From positions 1 through 64,000 of the forward strand of contig NZ_SLWY01000001.1 in NCBI RefSeq assembly GCF_004341245.1: 64,000 nucleotides of DNA, written 5' to 3'. Positions 36,247-45,624 of the stretch are shown here, piece by piece. Numbering within the stretch: the first letter of the stretch is position 1; the number at the start of each line of letters is the position of its first letter. The stretch comes from Plasticicumulans lactativorans. Its GTDB lineage: Bacteria > Pseudomonadota > Gammaproteobacteria > Competibacterales > Competibacteraceae. The position numbers and the translations under genes are program-made. The notes beneath the pieces are model-generated. The model made no database searches. It saw nothing but the letters and a program-made list of their open reading frames with translations, and had not been told where the DNA came from.

Positions 36247-37056
36247 TCAGCCGTTGCGCCCGCCGGCGTCCGCGTCGTCGCGGGTCGCGCGGTAGGCGAG
36301 CAGGATCGGCACGGCGGTGACGAGGATCACGGCGACGGCGACGACATTGGTCACCGGCCGGTCGCGCGGCCGGAACAGTTCGTTCATGAACCAGATCGGC
36401 AGCGTGCGCTCGTGCCCGGCGGTGAAGGTGGTGACGATGATCTCGTCGAAGCTCAAGGCGAAGGCGAGCATGCCGCCGGCCAGCAGCGCGGTGGCGAGCT
36501 GCGGCAGCACCACGTAGCGGAAGGTCTGGAAGCCGTCGGCGCCGAGGTCCATCGAGGCCTCGATCAGGCTGCGCGGGATGCGCCGGAAGCGCGCGAGCGC
36601 GTTGTTGTAGACGACCACCACGCAGAAGGTCGCGTGGCCGGTGACGATGGTCCAGAACGAGGGCTCGACTTCGGCGAGCTTGATCGCCGACAGCAGCGCG
36701 ATGCCGGTGACGATGCCCGGCAGCGCGATCGGCAGGATCATCGCCAGCGTCACCGCCTCGCGGCCGAAGAAGCGCGCGCGCGCCATCGCCGCGGCGGCCA
36801 TCGTGCCGAGCACCAGCGCCGCGGCGGTGGCGCTCGCCGCCACCTGCAGCGACAGCCACAGCGCCTCGCGGATGTCGGCCCGCGACCACGCCACCTCGAA
36901 CCAGTGCAGCGTCAGCCCCGGCGGCGGGAACTGGTAGGTCTTGTCCTCGGTGGTGAAGGCGTAGAGCACGATGATCAGCAGCGGCACGTGCAGGAACGCG
37001 AGCCCGCCGAAGGCGGCGAGCCTGAGCCAGCGCGAGGCGCGGCCGTCAGAGCGCAT
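36247..37056 (-). CDS. ydcV: Polyamine ABC transporter permease (PotC/YdcV-like)
   Basis: The 269-residue inner-membrane permease has six predicted helices and the EAA-type coupling loop [20 protein letters not shown]. It resembles PotC/YdcV. It overlaps the preceding permease gene by 11 bases, and the operon order (binding protein, ATPase, permease 1, permease 2, dehydrogenase) equals ydcSTUVW. Confidence 0.9.
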   Translation of the reverse strand: MRSDGRASRWLRLAAFGGLAFLHVPLLIIVLYAFTTEDKTYQFPPPGLTLHWFEVAWSRADIREALWLSLQVAASATAAALVLGTMAAAAMARARFFGREAVTLAMILPIALPGIVTGIALLSAIKLAEVEPSFWTIVTGHATFCVVVVYNNALARFRRIPRSLIEASMDLGADGFQTFRYVVLPQLATALLAGGMLAFALSFDEIIVTTFTAGHERTLPIWFMNELFRPRDRPVTNVVAVAVILVTAVPILLAYRATRDDADAGGRNG

Positions 37057-38002
37057 CGAAGGCCCCGAGGCGCCTGGCGAGCGCGAGGTAGGCGGCGATC
37101 AGCAGCACCGGCACCACCGAGAACGCCGCGGCGAGCGGCACGTTGCCGGCCGTGCCCTGCTGCACGTAGACCATCTGGCCGATGAAGAAGCCGGGCGTGC
37201 CGACCACGCCGGGGATGATGTAGTCGCCGAGCGTCAGCGAGAAGGTGAAGATCGAGCCCGCGACCACGCCGGGGAAGGCGAGCGGCAGCACCACGTGGGC
37301 GAAGGTCTGCCGCGGGCGCGCGCCGAGATCGGCCGAGGCCTGCAGCAGCGAGCCCGGCACGCGCTCCAGCGCCGCCTGCACCGGCAGGATCATGAACGGC
37401 AGCCACACGTAGGTGAACACCAGGAACATGCCGAGATAGGACGACGACAGCGTCGGCCCGCCGACCAGCGGCGTCGCCAGCACGGCCTCCAGCACGCCGC
37501 CGAGGCCGAGCTGCGCGCACACCCAGGCGACGATGCCTTCCTTCGCCAGCAGCAGCCGCCACGCGTACACGCGCACCAGGTAGCTCGACCACAGCGGCAG
37601 CATCACCGCGAGGTACATCGCCGCCTTCATCCGGCCGCGCGCGTGGAAGGCCATGAAGTAGGCGATCGGGAAGCCGATCAGCGCGCAGGCGAGCGTCACC
37701 GCCACGGCCATCGCCAGCGTGCGCAGCACGATGTCGATGTGCGCCGGCGCGGAAAAGAGCGCGACGTAGGTGTCGAGCGTCAGCACGCGCTCGATCTGCC
37801 CGGTGAAGTCGTTGAAGGTGTAGAAGCTCTGCAGCAGCAGCGCGAACAGCGAGCCCAGGTAGACGATGCCGAACCACGCGAGCGGCGGCAGCAGCAGGAG
37901 CAGCAGCAGGAGCCCGCTGCGGCGGTAGAGCAGGTTCGACAGCCGCCGCCCGATGCCGCCGCGCCGCGGCGGCGTCGAGTCGAAGGCCGGCGCGGCGTTC
38001 AC
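37046..38002 (-). CDS. ydcU: Polyamine ABC transporter permease (PotB/YdcU-like)
   Basis: The 318-residue permease has an N-terminal basic stretch, a Leu-rich first helix ([20 protein letters not shown]) and the coupling loop [20 protein letters not shown]. The start is a GTG at 38002, overlapping the stop of the ATPase gene by four bases (GTGA). The longer frame to the right is a shadow of the ATPase and binding-protein genes. Confidence 0.9.
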   Translation of the reverse strand: MNAAPAFDSTPPRRGGIGRRLSNLLYRRSGLLLLLLLLPPLAWFGIVYLGSLFALLLQSFYTFNDFTGQIERVLTLDTYVALFSAPAHIDIVLRTLAMAVAVTLACALIGFPIAYFMAFHARGRMKAAMYLAVMLPLWSSYLVRVYAWRLLLAKEGIVAWVCAQLGLGGVLEAVLATPLVGGPTLSSSYLGMFLVFTYVWLPFMILPVQAALERVPGSLLQASADLGARPRQTFAHVVLPLAFPGVVAGSIFTFSLTLGDYIIPGVVGTPGFFIGQMVYVQQGTAGNVPLAAAFSVVPVLLIAAYLALARRLGAFDAL

Positions 38003-39033
38003 GCGCCCTCCCCGCCGTCGAGGACGTGCATCGCCGCCCGCGGCCAGCTGAGCCGCGCCGGCGCGCCGACGCCGGGCAGCGGCGCGGCCGGCGCGCCGTA
38101 GCTCGGCACCAGCGCGGTGAGCCGCCCGCTGCCGGCGACCTCGACCTCGAAGCGGCTGTGCGCGCCGAGGTACTGGATGTCGACCACGCGCCCGTCGAGC
38201 GCCACCGCATCGGCGGCGGGCGCCGCCTCGGGCGTGCTCACCGCGATGCGCTCCGGGCGGATCGAGAAGGCGCCGGCGCGGCCCAGCAGGCGCTCGGCGA
38301 CGCCACCCTCGACCACGTTCGAGGTGCCGACGAAGGTGGCGACGAAGGCGGTCGCCGGTGCCTCGTAGAGCCCGCGCGGCGTGTCGATCTGTTCGATGCG
38401 CCCGTGGCGGAACACCGCGACGCGGTCCGACATCGACAGCGCCTCGCCCTGGTCGTGGGTGACGAAGATGAAGGTGATGCCGAGCCGGCGCTGCAGCGCC
38501 TTGAGCTCGCTCTGCATCGCCTCGCGCAGCTTGAGGTCGAGCGCGCCGAGCGGCTCGTCGAGCAGCAGCACGCGCGGGTGGTTGATCAGCGCCCGCGCCA
38601 GCGCGACGCGCTGGCGCTGCCCGCCGGACAGCTCGCCCGGCCGGCGCCGGCCGAAGCCGCCGAGCTTGACCAGTTCGAGCATCGCCTCGGCCTGGCGCAG
38701 CCGCTCGGCGCGCGCCACCTTCTTCACCATCAGCCCGTAGGCGACGTTGTCGGCGACGTTCATGTGCGGGAACAGCGCGTAGTCCTGGAACACCGTGTTG
38801 ACGTCGCGCTCGTAGGGCGGCACGCCGGCGGCCTCGCGGCCGTGGATCAGGATGCTGCCGGTGCTCGGCTGCTCGAAGCCGGCGATCAGCCGCAGCGTCG
38901 TCGTCTTGCCCGAGCCGGAGGGGCCGAGCATCGAGAAGAACTCGCCGTCGGCGACGCGAAAGCTCAGCTCCTCGATCGCGTGCACGCTGCCGTAGCGGCG
39001 GCTGACCCGCACGAACTCCACCGCGGTGCTCAC
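37999..39033 (-). CDS. ydcT: Polyamine ABC transporter ATP-binding protein (PotA/YdcT-like)
   Basis: The 344-residue ABC ATPase has Walker A MLGPSGSGKTTTLRLIAGFE, Q-loop NTVFQDYALFPHM, signature ELSGGQRQRVALARAL, Walker B VLLLDEPLGALD and a switch His in FVTHDQGEALSMSD. A C-terminal TOBE/OB domain follows (about 240-344). It energises the two downstream permeases. Confidence 0.94.
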   Translation of the reverse strand: MSTAVEFVRVSRRYGSVHAIEELSFRVADGEFFSMLGPSGSGKTTTLRLIAGFEQPSTGSILIHGREAAGVPPYERDVNTVFQDYALFPHMNVADNVAYGLMVKKVARAERLRQAEAMLELVKLGGFGRRRPGELSGGQRQRVALARALINHPRVLLLDEPLGALDLKLREAMQSELKALQRRLGITFIFVTHDQGEALSMSDRVAVFRHGRIEQIDTPRGLYEAPATAFVATFVGTSNVVEGGVAERLLGRAGAFSIRPERIAVSTPEAAPAADAVALDGRVVDIQYLGAHSRFEVEVAGSGRLTALVPSYGAPAAPLPGVGAPARLSWPRAAMHVLDGGEGA

Positions 39034-39135
39034 CGCCGTGCCCCCGCGTTCCGCGCCGTCCCGCGACGGCGCAGCGCGTGCACGGGGTGCGGCGGCGGCC
39101 GCTTGCGCTCGCCTCGCATGTCGGCGCGCCCCGCG

Positions 39136-40293
39136 TCAGCGACCGCCCATGATCGCGATGTAGTCGGTGGTCCAGCGGCTGTAGGGGACGCAACTGCCCT
39201 GCGTCGCGCACTTCGCCTGCGGGGTCTTCCAGAAGTGGATCTGCGCCATGTTGCCGATGCCGTTGGTCGCGCAGCCCTCCTTGCCGAGCAGCTCGCTCGC
39301 GCCCTCGCAGGCCCTGGGCACGGCCGGCACCGAGCCGAACCACGCGGCGACGTCGCCCTGCACCTTCGGCGTCAGCGACCACGCCAGCCAGCGGTAGGCG
39401 CAGTTCGGGTGCTTCGCCTCGGCGTGCAGCATCGTCGTGTCGGCCCAGCCGGTGGCGCCTTCCTGCGGCACCGTGCTCGCGACCGGCTGCGCGTTGCCCT
39501 TGAGCGTGTTGACCTGGAACGGCCACGACCCCGAGGCGACGATGCCCTCGGAGGTGAAGTCCTGCACCTGCACGTTGGCGTCGTGCCAGTAGCGCTGGAT
39601 CAGCGGGTGCTGGCGGCGCAGCACCTCCAGCACCGCCGCGTACTGTTTCTCGTTGAGTTCGTACGGGTCCTTGATGCCCAGCGCGGGGTTCCTGTGCATC
39701 AGGTAGAGCGCGGCGTCGGCGATGTAGATGGCGCCGTCGTAGGCCTGCACGCGGCCCTTGTTGGGCTTGCCGTCCGGCAGTTCCTGCGGCTCGAAGACCA
39801 CGCTCCAGCTCTTCGGCGCCTCCTTGAACACGGCGCTGTTGTACATCAGCACGTTCGGCCCCCACTGGTAGGGCGTGCCGTAGTGCTTGCCGTCGACGGT
39901 GTGCCAGGGCGCGTTCTGCAGCCGCGCGTCGACGCCGTCCCAGCCGGGGACGCGCGCCGGGTCGATCGGCTGCACCTTCCTGCCGTAGATCAGCCGCAGC
40001 GAGGCGTCGCCCGACGCGGTGACGAGGTCGTAGCCGCCCTGGTTCATCAGCGACACCATCTCGTCGGAGGTGCCGGCGGTCTTCACGCGCACCTTGCAGC
40101 CGGTCTCGGCCTCGAAGGGCGTCACCCAGTCGTAGGCCTTGTCGGTGTCGCCGCGCTCGATGTAGCCGGGCCAGGCGACGATGTCGAGCGCGCCTTCGCC
40201 GGCGCCGGCCTCCGGGGCCGCGGCCGCCGCCGTCTGCGCGAGGGCGAGCGCCAGCAGGGTGAGGGAGGGCATCACGAGGGGTTTGCAGGCCAT
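39136..40293 (-). CDS. ydcS: Polyamine ABC transporter periplasmic binding protein (YdcS/PotD-like)
   Basis: The 385-residue extracytoplasmic solute-binding protein has a signal peptide (LVMPSLTLLALALAQTAAAA). The mature part begins near LDIVAWPGYIERG and contains KVRVKTAGTSDEMVSLMNQG and YGTPYQWGPNVLMYN, which recall PotD/PotF/YdcS, where acidic and aromatic residues hold the polyamine. YdcS of E. coli has 381 residues. It is the first gene of the operon; the shared intergenic region to degP is 40294-40522. Confidence 0.9.
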   Translation of the reverse strand: MACKPLVMPSLTLLALALAQTAAAAAPEAGAGEGALDIVAWPGYIERGDTDKAYDWVTPFEAETGCKVRVKTAGTSDEMVSLMNQGGYDLVTASGDASLRLIYGRKVQPIDPARVPGWDGVDARLQNAPWHTVDGKHYGTPYQWGPNVLMYNSAVFKEAPKSWSVVFEPQELPDGKPNKGRVQAYDGAIYIADAALYLMHRNPALGIKDPYELNEKQYAAVLEVLRRQHPLIQRYWHDANVQVQDFTSEGIVASGSWPFQVNTLKGNAQPVASTVPQEGATGWADTTMLHAEAKHPNCAYRWLAWSLTPKVQGDVAAWFGSVPAVPRACEGASELLGKEGCATNGIGNMAQIHFWKTPQAKCATQGSCVPYSRWTTDYIAIMGGR

Positions 40294-40522
40294 GGGGTTC
40301 GTCTCCGTCCGCAGTCGTCATCGGCTGGGCCGGACCCTGTCGGGCGGGCGCCGGCTCGTTCACCGCCCGCGGCACGCGTGCCGCGCGCAGGGCTCGTGAT
40401 GAGTTTTGTAGAGCTTTGCCAAAACACCAGTGCGGCGGGCGTCTTAAGGTTCGGCTAAGGCGACCGGTGCACGCTCTCGTCATGCCCGGACCGCAGCGGT
40501 CCGCTCACGAGAGGAATACGCC

Positions 40523-41956
40523 ATGCAAGCGAAGAGGTTCTCCCGCAGCATCATCGCCGCCGCCGTGCTGGCGGCGCTCACCGCCGGTTACGCGCCGCTG
40601 CGCGACACGCTGGTGAGCGAGGCGCACGCCGCCACCTCGGCCGCCCCGGCGGTCAGCGGCCTGCCCGATTTCAGCAGCCTGGTCGAGCGCTTCGGGCCGG
40701 CGGTGGTGAACGTGTCGGTGGTCCGCGATGGCACGCGCGACGAACGCGCGCAACTGCAACGCGACGACCCGATGTACGAGTTCTTCCGCCACTTCCCGGG
40801 GCTGGTGCCGCCGCCGTCATCGTCGGTGTCGCCGTCGCGCGGCCTCGGCTCGGGTTTCATCGTCGATGCCGACGGCGTGATCCTGACCAATGCCCACGTC
40901 GTCGACGGTGCCACCGAGGTGCGCGTGAAGCTCACCGACCAGCGCGAGTTCCCGGCCAAGGTGATCGGCAGCGACCGCCAGACCGACGTCGCCGTGCTGC
41001 GCATCGACGCCCACGGCCTGCCCACCGTGAACCTCGGCGACGCCGCCGACACGCACGTGGGCGAATGGGTGCTGGCGATCGGCTCGCCGTACGGCTTCGA
41101 GAACACGGTGACCGCGGGCATCGTCAGCGCCAAGTCGCGGCAGCTGCCCGACGAGACCTACGTGCCCTTCATCCAGACCGACGTGGCGGTGAACCCCGGC
41201 AACTCGGGCGGCCCGCTGTTCAACCTCAAGGGCGAGGTGATCGGTATCAACTCGCAGATCTACAGCCGCACCGGCGGCTACCAGGGGCTGTCGTTCGCGG
41301 TGCCGATCGACGTCGCGATCCAGGTCAAGGACCAGTTGCTGCGCGACGGTCACGTCAGTCGCGGGCGCCTGGGCGTCAGCGTGCAGGCGGTCGACCAGGC
41401 GCTCGCCGATGCCTTCGGCCTGGGGCAGCCGCACGGCGCGCTGGTCGGCGAGGTCGACCCGGACGGCCCGGCGGCCCATGCCGGGCTCAAGCCCGGCGAC
41501 ATCATCGTCGCCCTCGACGGCAAGCCGCTGGAGCGCTCCGGCGACCTGCCGATACGGATCGCCGAGCAGAAGCCGGGCACGCGGGTCACGCTCGAGGTGT
41601 GGCGCCAGCGCGCGGCGCACGCGATCCCGGTGACGCTCGGCGAAGTCCCCGACGCGCGCGTCGCCGGCGGCGATGCGGCGGCCGGGGAGGGGGGCCTGGG
41701 GCTCGCGCTGCGGCCGCTGAGCCCGCAGGAGCAGGCCGCGCTCGGCGTGCCGAACGGGCTGCGCGTGGAGGCGGTGCGCGGCGCGGCGGCGCGCGCGGGG
41801 GTGCAGCCGGGTGACGTGGTGCTGGCCGCCAACGGCACGCCGGTGAATTCGGCCGAGCAGCTCAAGCGCCTGCTGCCGCCGCCCGGGCAGCCGCTCGCGC
41901 TGCTGGTGCAGCGCGGCGGGGCGACGCTGTTCCTGCCGGTGCAGCCGGCGGGCTGA
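40523..41956 (+). CDS. degP: Periplasmic serine protease DegP/DegQ (Do family)
   Basis: The 477-residue protein has a signal peptide (SIIAAAVLAALTAGYAPL) and a trypsin-like domain with catalytic triad H125 (ILTNAHVVDG), D155 (QTDVAVLRID) and S228 (NPGNSGGPLF). Two PDZ domains follow (about 270-360 and 390-470, with AGLKPGDIIVALDG and AGVQPGDVVLAANG). It degrades and refolds misfolded envelope proteins. The upstream region has AT-rich elements near 40396-40460 but no clear sigma-E signature. Confidence 0.94.
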   Translation: MQAKRFSRSIIAAAVLAALTAGYAPLRDTLVSEAHAATSAAPAVSGLPDFSSLVERFGPAVVNVSVVRDGTRDERAQLQRDDPMYEFFRHFPGLVPPPSSSVSPSRGLGSGFIVDADGVILTNAHVVDGATEVRVKLTDQREFPAKVIGSDRQTDVAVLRIDAHGLPTVNLGDAADTHVGEWVLAIGSPYGFENTVTAGIVSAKSRQLPDETYVPFIQTDVAVNPGNSGGPLFNLKGEVIGINSQIYSRTGGYQGLSFAVPIDVAIQVKDQLLRDGHVSRGRLGVSVQAVDQALADAFGLGQPHGALVGEVDPDGPAAHAGLKPGDIIVALDGKPLERSGDLPIRIAEQKPGTRVTLEVWRQRAAHAIPVTLGEVPDARVAGGDAAAGEGGLGLALRPLSPQEQAALGVPNGLRVEAVRGAAARAGVQPGDVVLAANGTPVNSAEQLKRLLPPPGQPLALLVQRGGATLFLPVQPAG

Positions 41957-41970
41957 ACCGTGGGGCCGGC

Positions 41971-42780
41971 TCAGTTCTCGGCGATGTGGTGGTCCATGGT
42001 GCGCGAGGGCTCCTCCTCGTGGCAGCGGCAGACCACCCGCGCCGGCACGCCGACCACGGTGCAGTGCGGCGGCACCGGGTCGAGCACGACGCTGCCGGCG
42101 CCGACCTTGGCGCCGGTGCCGACCTCGATGTTGCCGAGGATGATGGCGCCGGCGCCGATCAGCACGCCGGCCCGCACCTTGGGGTGGCGGTCGCCGGATT
42201 CCTTGCCGGTGCCGCCGAGGGTGACGCCCTGCAGCAGCGAGACGTTGTCCTCGACCACCGCGGTCTCGCCGACCACGAGCCCGGTGGCGTGGTCGAGCAG
42301 GATGCCGCTGCCGATGCGCGCGGCGGGGTGGATGTCGACCGCGAACACCTCGGAGATGCGGTTCTGCAGGAACATCGCCAGCGCCTCGCGCCCTTCGCGC
42401 CACAGCGCGTGCGCGACGCGGTAGGCCTGGATGGCGTGGAAGCCCTTGAAGTACAGGAGCGGCACCGAGTAGCCCTTGCAGGCCGGGTCGCGCTCCAGCA
42501 CCGCGCGGATGTCGGCGCGCACCTCGTCGAGCAGCCCGGGGGTGTTGTGCAGGGTCTCCTGGATCACGTCGCGGATCATCATCGCCGGCACCGTCGGGCT
42601 GCCGAGCTTGTTGGCGAGGCGGTAGCTCAGCGCCGAGCCCAGGCCGCGGTGGTTGAGGATGGTGGCGTGGAAGAAGCTCGCGAGGAGCGGTTCGGTACGG
42701 GTGGACTGGCGCACCTCGTCGAGGATGGCTTCCCAGAGGGCGTCTGCGGCGCCCAGGACGCGGCTCGGGATGGTCTGCAT
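41971..42780 (-). CDS. cysE: Serine O-acetyltransferase CysE
   Basis: The 269-residue enzyme makes O-acetylserine from serine and acetyl-CoA, the first step of cysteine synthesis. It has the N-terminal helical domain and a left-handed beta-helix with hexapeptide repeats (DIHPAARIGSGILLDHATG, VIGAGAIILGNIEVGTGAKV-like stretches) including the catalytic DH pair. The ATG at 42780 is preceded by GAGGTCG; an in-frame extension to 42858 is not needed. E. coli CysE has 273 residues. It converges with degP with only 14 bases between them. Confidence 0.93.
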   Translation of the reverse strand: MQTIPSRVLGAADALWEAILDEVRQSTRTEPLLASFFHATILNHRGLGSALSYRLANKLGSPTVPAMMIRDVIQETLHNTPGLLDEVRADIRAVLERDPACKGYSVPLLYFKGFHAIQAYRVAHALWREGREALAMFLQNRISEVFAVDIHPAARIGSGILLDHATGLVVGETAVVEDNVSLLQGVTLGGTGKESGDRHPKVRAGVLIGAGAIILGNIEVGTGAKVGAGSVVLDPVPPHCTVVGVPARVVCRCHEEEPSRTMDHHIAEN

Positions 42781-42863
42781 GGTGGTTCGACCTCGCGGTG
42801 CTGCCGGCAGGAGGGCGCGGGCCCTAGAATGTAAAGCCTTGTGGCCCGACCCGGACACTGCCG

Positions 42864-43277
42864 ATGATACTCGTGGTTCTGCTGCTTGTGATCGCGCTCG
42901 GCGCGTGGTGGTGGCTGTCGAGCCACCATGACGCCGCGCTCGTCCAGTTGCAGGAGGCGGGTTTCCAGGCCGACGTGCGCTTCGACGACGCCGTCAACCC
43001 GGTGCTGCTCGACACCCGTGCGCGGCGCATCGCGGTGCTCGCGGTGCCGACGCCGCGCGTCTACGACTACGCGCAGCTCAGCGCCTGGGCGCTCAAGGCC
43101 TGGGAGCGGCCCGGCGGCAGCGATCGCAGCGAGCCGCGCGTGGACCACGAGCTGATCCTGCGCCTGAACGATCCGGAGCACCCGCACGTGCGCCTCACCG
43201 GCTTCGACGCCGCCACCGCGCGGCGCTGGCTCGAGCAGCTGGAGCGCGAACTGCCGCAGGCGCGGCAGGCGCCCTGA
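42864..43277 (+). CDS. Membrane-anchored protein of unknown function
   Basis: The 137-residue protein has an N-terminal membrane anchor (ILVVLLLVIALGAWWWL) followed by a soluble alpha/beta part. No family was recognised. It is divergent from cysE (start 84 bases away) and followed by the dehydrogenase gene, so it could share that transcript. Confidence 0.65.
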   Translation: MILVVLLLVIALGAWWWLSSHHDAALVQLQEAGFQADVRFDDAVNPVLLDTRARRIAVLAVPTPRVYDYAQLSAWALKAWERPGGSDRSEPRVDHELILRLNDPEHPHVRLTGFDAATARRWLEQLERELPQARQAP

Positions 43278-43317
43278 GCCCACCCTTTCCACCCCGACCC
43301 CGGAGGTTCCAGTCACG

Positions 43318-44229
43318 ATGCCCGCCCTTTCCGGCACTACGATCGGCTTCATCGGCCTCGGCCTGATGGGACGCCCGATGGCACTGCACCTGCACCGCGC
43401 CGGCGCGACGGTGGTGGTGTGCAACCGCTCGCAGACCGTCGTCGACGCCCTGGTCGCCCAGGGCCTGCAGGCGGCGGCCACGCCGCGCGAGGTTGCCGCG
43501 CGCACCGACACGGTGATCCTGATGCTGCCCGACACGCCGTCGGTGGAGACGGTGCTGTTCGGCGCCGACGGCGTACTCGCCGGCCTGCGCCCCGGCGCGC
43601 TGGTGATCGACATGGGCACCACGGCGGTGCTCGCCACGCGCGAGTTCGGCCGGCGCGTGCGCGAGGCCGGCGGCGACTACCTCGACGCCCCGGTGTCGGG
43701 TGGCCAGGTCGGCGCCGAGGAGGCGACGCTGACCATCATGGTCGGCGGCAGCGACGCCGCCGTGGTGCGGGCGCGACCGCTGCTCGCGGTGCTCGGCAGC
43801 CGCCTGACCCACGTCGGCGAACTCGGCGCCGGGCAGGTGGCCAAGGCGGCGAACCAGGTGATCGTCGGGCTCACCATCGGCGCGGTGGCCGAAGGGCTCG
43901 CGCTGGCGCAGCGCGCCGGCGTCGACCCGGTGCGCGTGCGCGAGGCGCTGGTCGGCGGCTTCGCCGCCTCGCGCATCCTCGAACTGCACGGCGAACGCAT
44001 GGTGAGCGGGCGCTTCGCCCCCGGCGGGCGCGCCACGGTGCAGCACAAGGACATGAGCCAGGCGCTCGAGCTGGCGCAGGCGCTGGGGCTGGAGCTGCCG
44101 GCGACCGCGCTCAACCGCGAGCTCTACGCGCGCCTGATCGCGCTCGGCGAAGGCGGGCTCGATCACAGCGCGCTGTACCGGCTGATCACCGGCGCCGCCG
44201 GCACGCCGGCGGAAGGGGCCGGACGATGA
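43318..44229 (+). CDS. 3-Hydroxyisobutyrate dehydrogenase-like NAD(P)-dependent enzyme
   Basis: The 303-residue beta-hydroxyacid dehydrogenase has the dinucleotide motif IGFIGLGLMGRPMALHLHRAG, the substrate-site motif DAPVSGGQVGAEEATLTIMV and the catalytic Lys in GQVAKAANQVIVG. The family includes 3-hydroxyisobutyrate dehydrogenase (valine catabolism) and tartronate semialdehyde reductase (GarR/GlxR). A malate synthase G gene lies 2.6 kb downstream, so a glyoxylate-linked tartronate semialdehyde reductase is a reasonable alternative. The start codon of the next gene overlaps the stop. Confidence 0.85.
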   Translation: MPALSGTTIGFIGLGLMGRPMALHLHRAGATVVVCNRSQTVVDALVAQGLQAAATPREVAARTDTVILMLPDTPSVETVLFGADGVLAGLRPGALVIDMGTTAVLATREFGRRVREAGGDYLDAPVSGGQVGAEEATLTIMVGGSDAAVVRARPLLAVLGSRLTHVGELGAGQVAKAANQVIVGLTIGAVAEGLALAQRAGVDPVRVREALVGGFAASRILELHGERMVSGRFAPGGRATVQHKDMSQALELAQALGLELPATALNRELYARLIALGEGGLDHSALYRLITGAAGTPAEGAGR

Positions 44230-44444
44230 GCCGCGAGGAGTCCGGCGGCGCACCGAACCTGTGGCAGGTGGTCAAGAGCGTGCTGTGGTCCTTCCTCGGC
44301 GTGCAGAGCGAGCGCAACCGCGAGCGCGACTTCAGCCGTGGCAAGCCGGTGCACTTCATCGTCGTCGGCGCGGTGATGACGCTGCTGTTCATCCTGCTGC
44401 TGTGGGGCGTGGTCCGTCTGGTGCTGAGCGCGGCAGGCGTCTGA
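44226..44444 (+). CDS. DUF2970 family small membrane protein
   Basis: The 72-residue protein has an amphipathic N-terminus with LWQVVKSVLWSFLGVQSE and one membrane helix (about 46-68), typical of DUF2970. Its ATG overlaps the preceding stop (ATGA). The function is unknown. Confidence 0.8.
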   Translation: MSREESGGAPNLWQVVKSVLWSFLGVQSERNRERDFSRGKPVHFIVVGAVMTLLFILLLWGVVRLVLSAAGV

Positions 44445-44454
44445 GCCGCGGCGT

Positions 44455-44676
44455 TCAGCGCTTGCGGCGGAACAGCGCGAGGCAGGCGAGGCCGAGGCCG
44501 ATCAGCGCGACCAGCGTGGGTTCGGGGATCGCGTGGACGTCGCCCGGCAGCGTCGGATCGGCCCAGGCCGGGGAAGCGGACGCGATCAGCGCCAGGGTGA
44601 CGCTGCTCCAGTTGCCGGTGCCCTTCGTGCTTGCGCTACCCATCGCCTTGCCACTGCCGCTGCGTCCGGACGCCAC
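44455..44676 (-). CDS. Very short PEP-CTERM sorting-signal protein
   Basis: The frame ends AIPEPTLVALIGLGLACLALFRRKR: a PEP motif, a membrane helix and a terminal basic cluster, which is the PEP-CTERM exosortase signal. It is preceded by a signal-peptide-like stretch (VTLALIASASPAWA). The mature part between the two would be only about 11 residues (DPTLPGDVHA). The start is uncertain: a GTG at 44676 or an ATG at 44643. A good sigma-54 promoter element lies just upstream (44706-44723). Either this is a natural mini exosortase substrate or the remnant of a larger one. Confidence 0.55.
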   Translation of the reverse strand: MASGRSGSGKAMGSASTKGTGNWSSVTLALIASASPAWADPTLPGDVHAIPEPTLVALIGLGLACLALFRRKR

Positions 44677-44705
44677 GCTGGCGTCCAGACCTCGCTGCAG
44701 GTAGC

Positions 44706-44723
44706 AAGCAAGAGTCGCGCCCG
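44706..44723 (-). promoter_or_regulatory. Sigma-54 (RpoN) promoter of the short PEP-CTERM gene
   Basis: On the minus strand the sequence reads CGGGCGCGACTCTTGCTT. GG and GC are exactly ten bases apart, as in the -24/-12 consensus TGGCACG-N4-TTGC, with the -12 TTGCTT perfect and the -24 box matching at GG, the first C and the CG. Transcription would begin about 20 bases before the possible GTG start. Confidence 0.6.
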
Positions 44724-44804
44724 CCAGGACAAATCCTTGCCGATCATCAGCCTGCGCGTGCCTTCCCCTGCGGCACGGTTAAGAACTGTAAGAGGTATTG
44801 ACAC

Positions 44805-45557
44805 CTATTGCAGTTTGTGAAGCGCGTCGCCCAGCAGCGTCAGCCCGCCTTCGAACCAGCCGTGCGCCGGCCAGGCGCGCTGCTGCAGCGTGTGCAGCAG
44901 GCGCTGGTCGGTCAGGGCCTCCCACAGCAGCGGCGCCGGCGGGGCGAGCGACCACAGCAACGCCGCGGCGGCGTAGACCGCGAGGGTCGCCAGCGGCTGG
45001 CGCGGATCACCCAGCGACAGCGCGGTGCCGAAAGAGCGCTTCAGGCGCCGACCCAGCAGGTCGACGCTGAAGCACTCGTCGAGCAGCAGGTGGACGAGAA
45101 AGCCGAAGCCGATGAACAGCCCGGCGAGCCAGGCGGTGGTGGCGCTCGCGCCGAGCCCGCGGTGCACGCCGACCACGGTGGCGAGCGCGAACACCGCCGC
45201 CGCCGGCAGCGAGTGCACCAGGCCGCGGTGCACGGTGTAGCGGTTGACCAGCCCGAACACGCCGTGGCGCAGCAGCCCGTAGGCGGCGCACCAGAGCACC
45301 GCGAGCTCGGCGAGCGAGTGCTTCGGTGCGGCCACCAGCATCGCCGCGAAGGCGCCGAGCAGGGCGACCAGCGTGAAGGCGACACGCCCGGGGATCGAGC
45401 TTTCGAGGTCGATGTCGGGGAGCAGGCCGCCGACGGTGCCGAGCGCCCAGCAGGCCGTGGCGAGTTCGCGCGGCAGCACGCCGCCGACGGTGAGGGCGGT
45501 CGCGGCGACGCCGCTGAGGGCTGCGGCACCGATCAGATGGGTGTGGAAGTTGGCCAA
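44805..45557 (-). CDS. YdjM-like metal-dependent membrane hydrolase
   Basis: The 250-residue protein belongs to the LexA-binding, inner-membrane-associated YdjM family (PF04307). N-terminal HTHLIGAAALSG, LLPDIDLESSIPGRVAF and VHRGLVHSLPAA supply the His/Asp residues presumed to bind metal; seven or so hydrophobic segments follow. The activity of the family is unknown. It follows the DUF2333 gene on the same strand. Confidence 0.8.
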   Translation of the reverse strand: MANFHTHLIGAAALSGVAATALTVGGVLPRELATACWALGTVGGLLPDIDLESSIPGRVAFTLVALLGAFAAMLVAAPKHSLAELAVLWCAAYGLLRHGVFGLVNRYTVHRGLVHSLPAAAVFALATVVGVHRGLGASATTAWLAGLFIGFGFLVHLLLDECFSVDLLGRRLKRSFGTALSLGDPRQPLATLAVYAAAALLWSLAPPAPLLWEALTDQRLLHTLQQRAWPAHGWFEGGLTLLGDALHKLQ

Positions 45558-45624
45558 GGTGGGAAGGTGACGGGCGTGGGGCCGCGCCGGCGCGAAGCCC
45601 GGCGCGGCGGGTGGGGGACGGTTC

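Noticed and set aside
37046-40483. A 1145-codon minus-strand frame
   Set aside because: Only its last 318 codons are a permease; the rest is a shadow of the ATPase and binding-protein genes in another frame.
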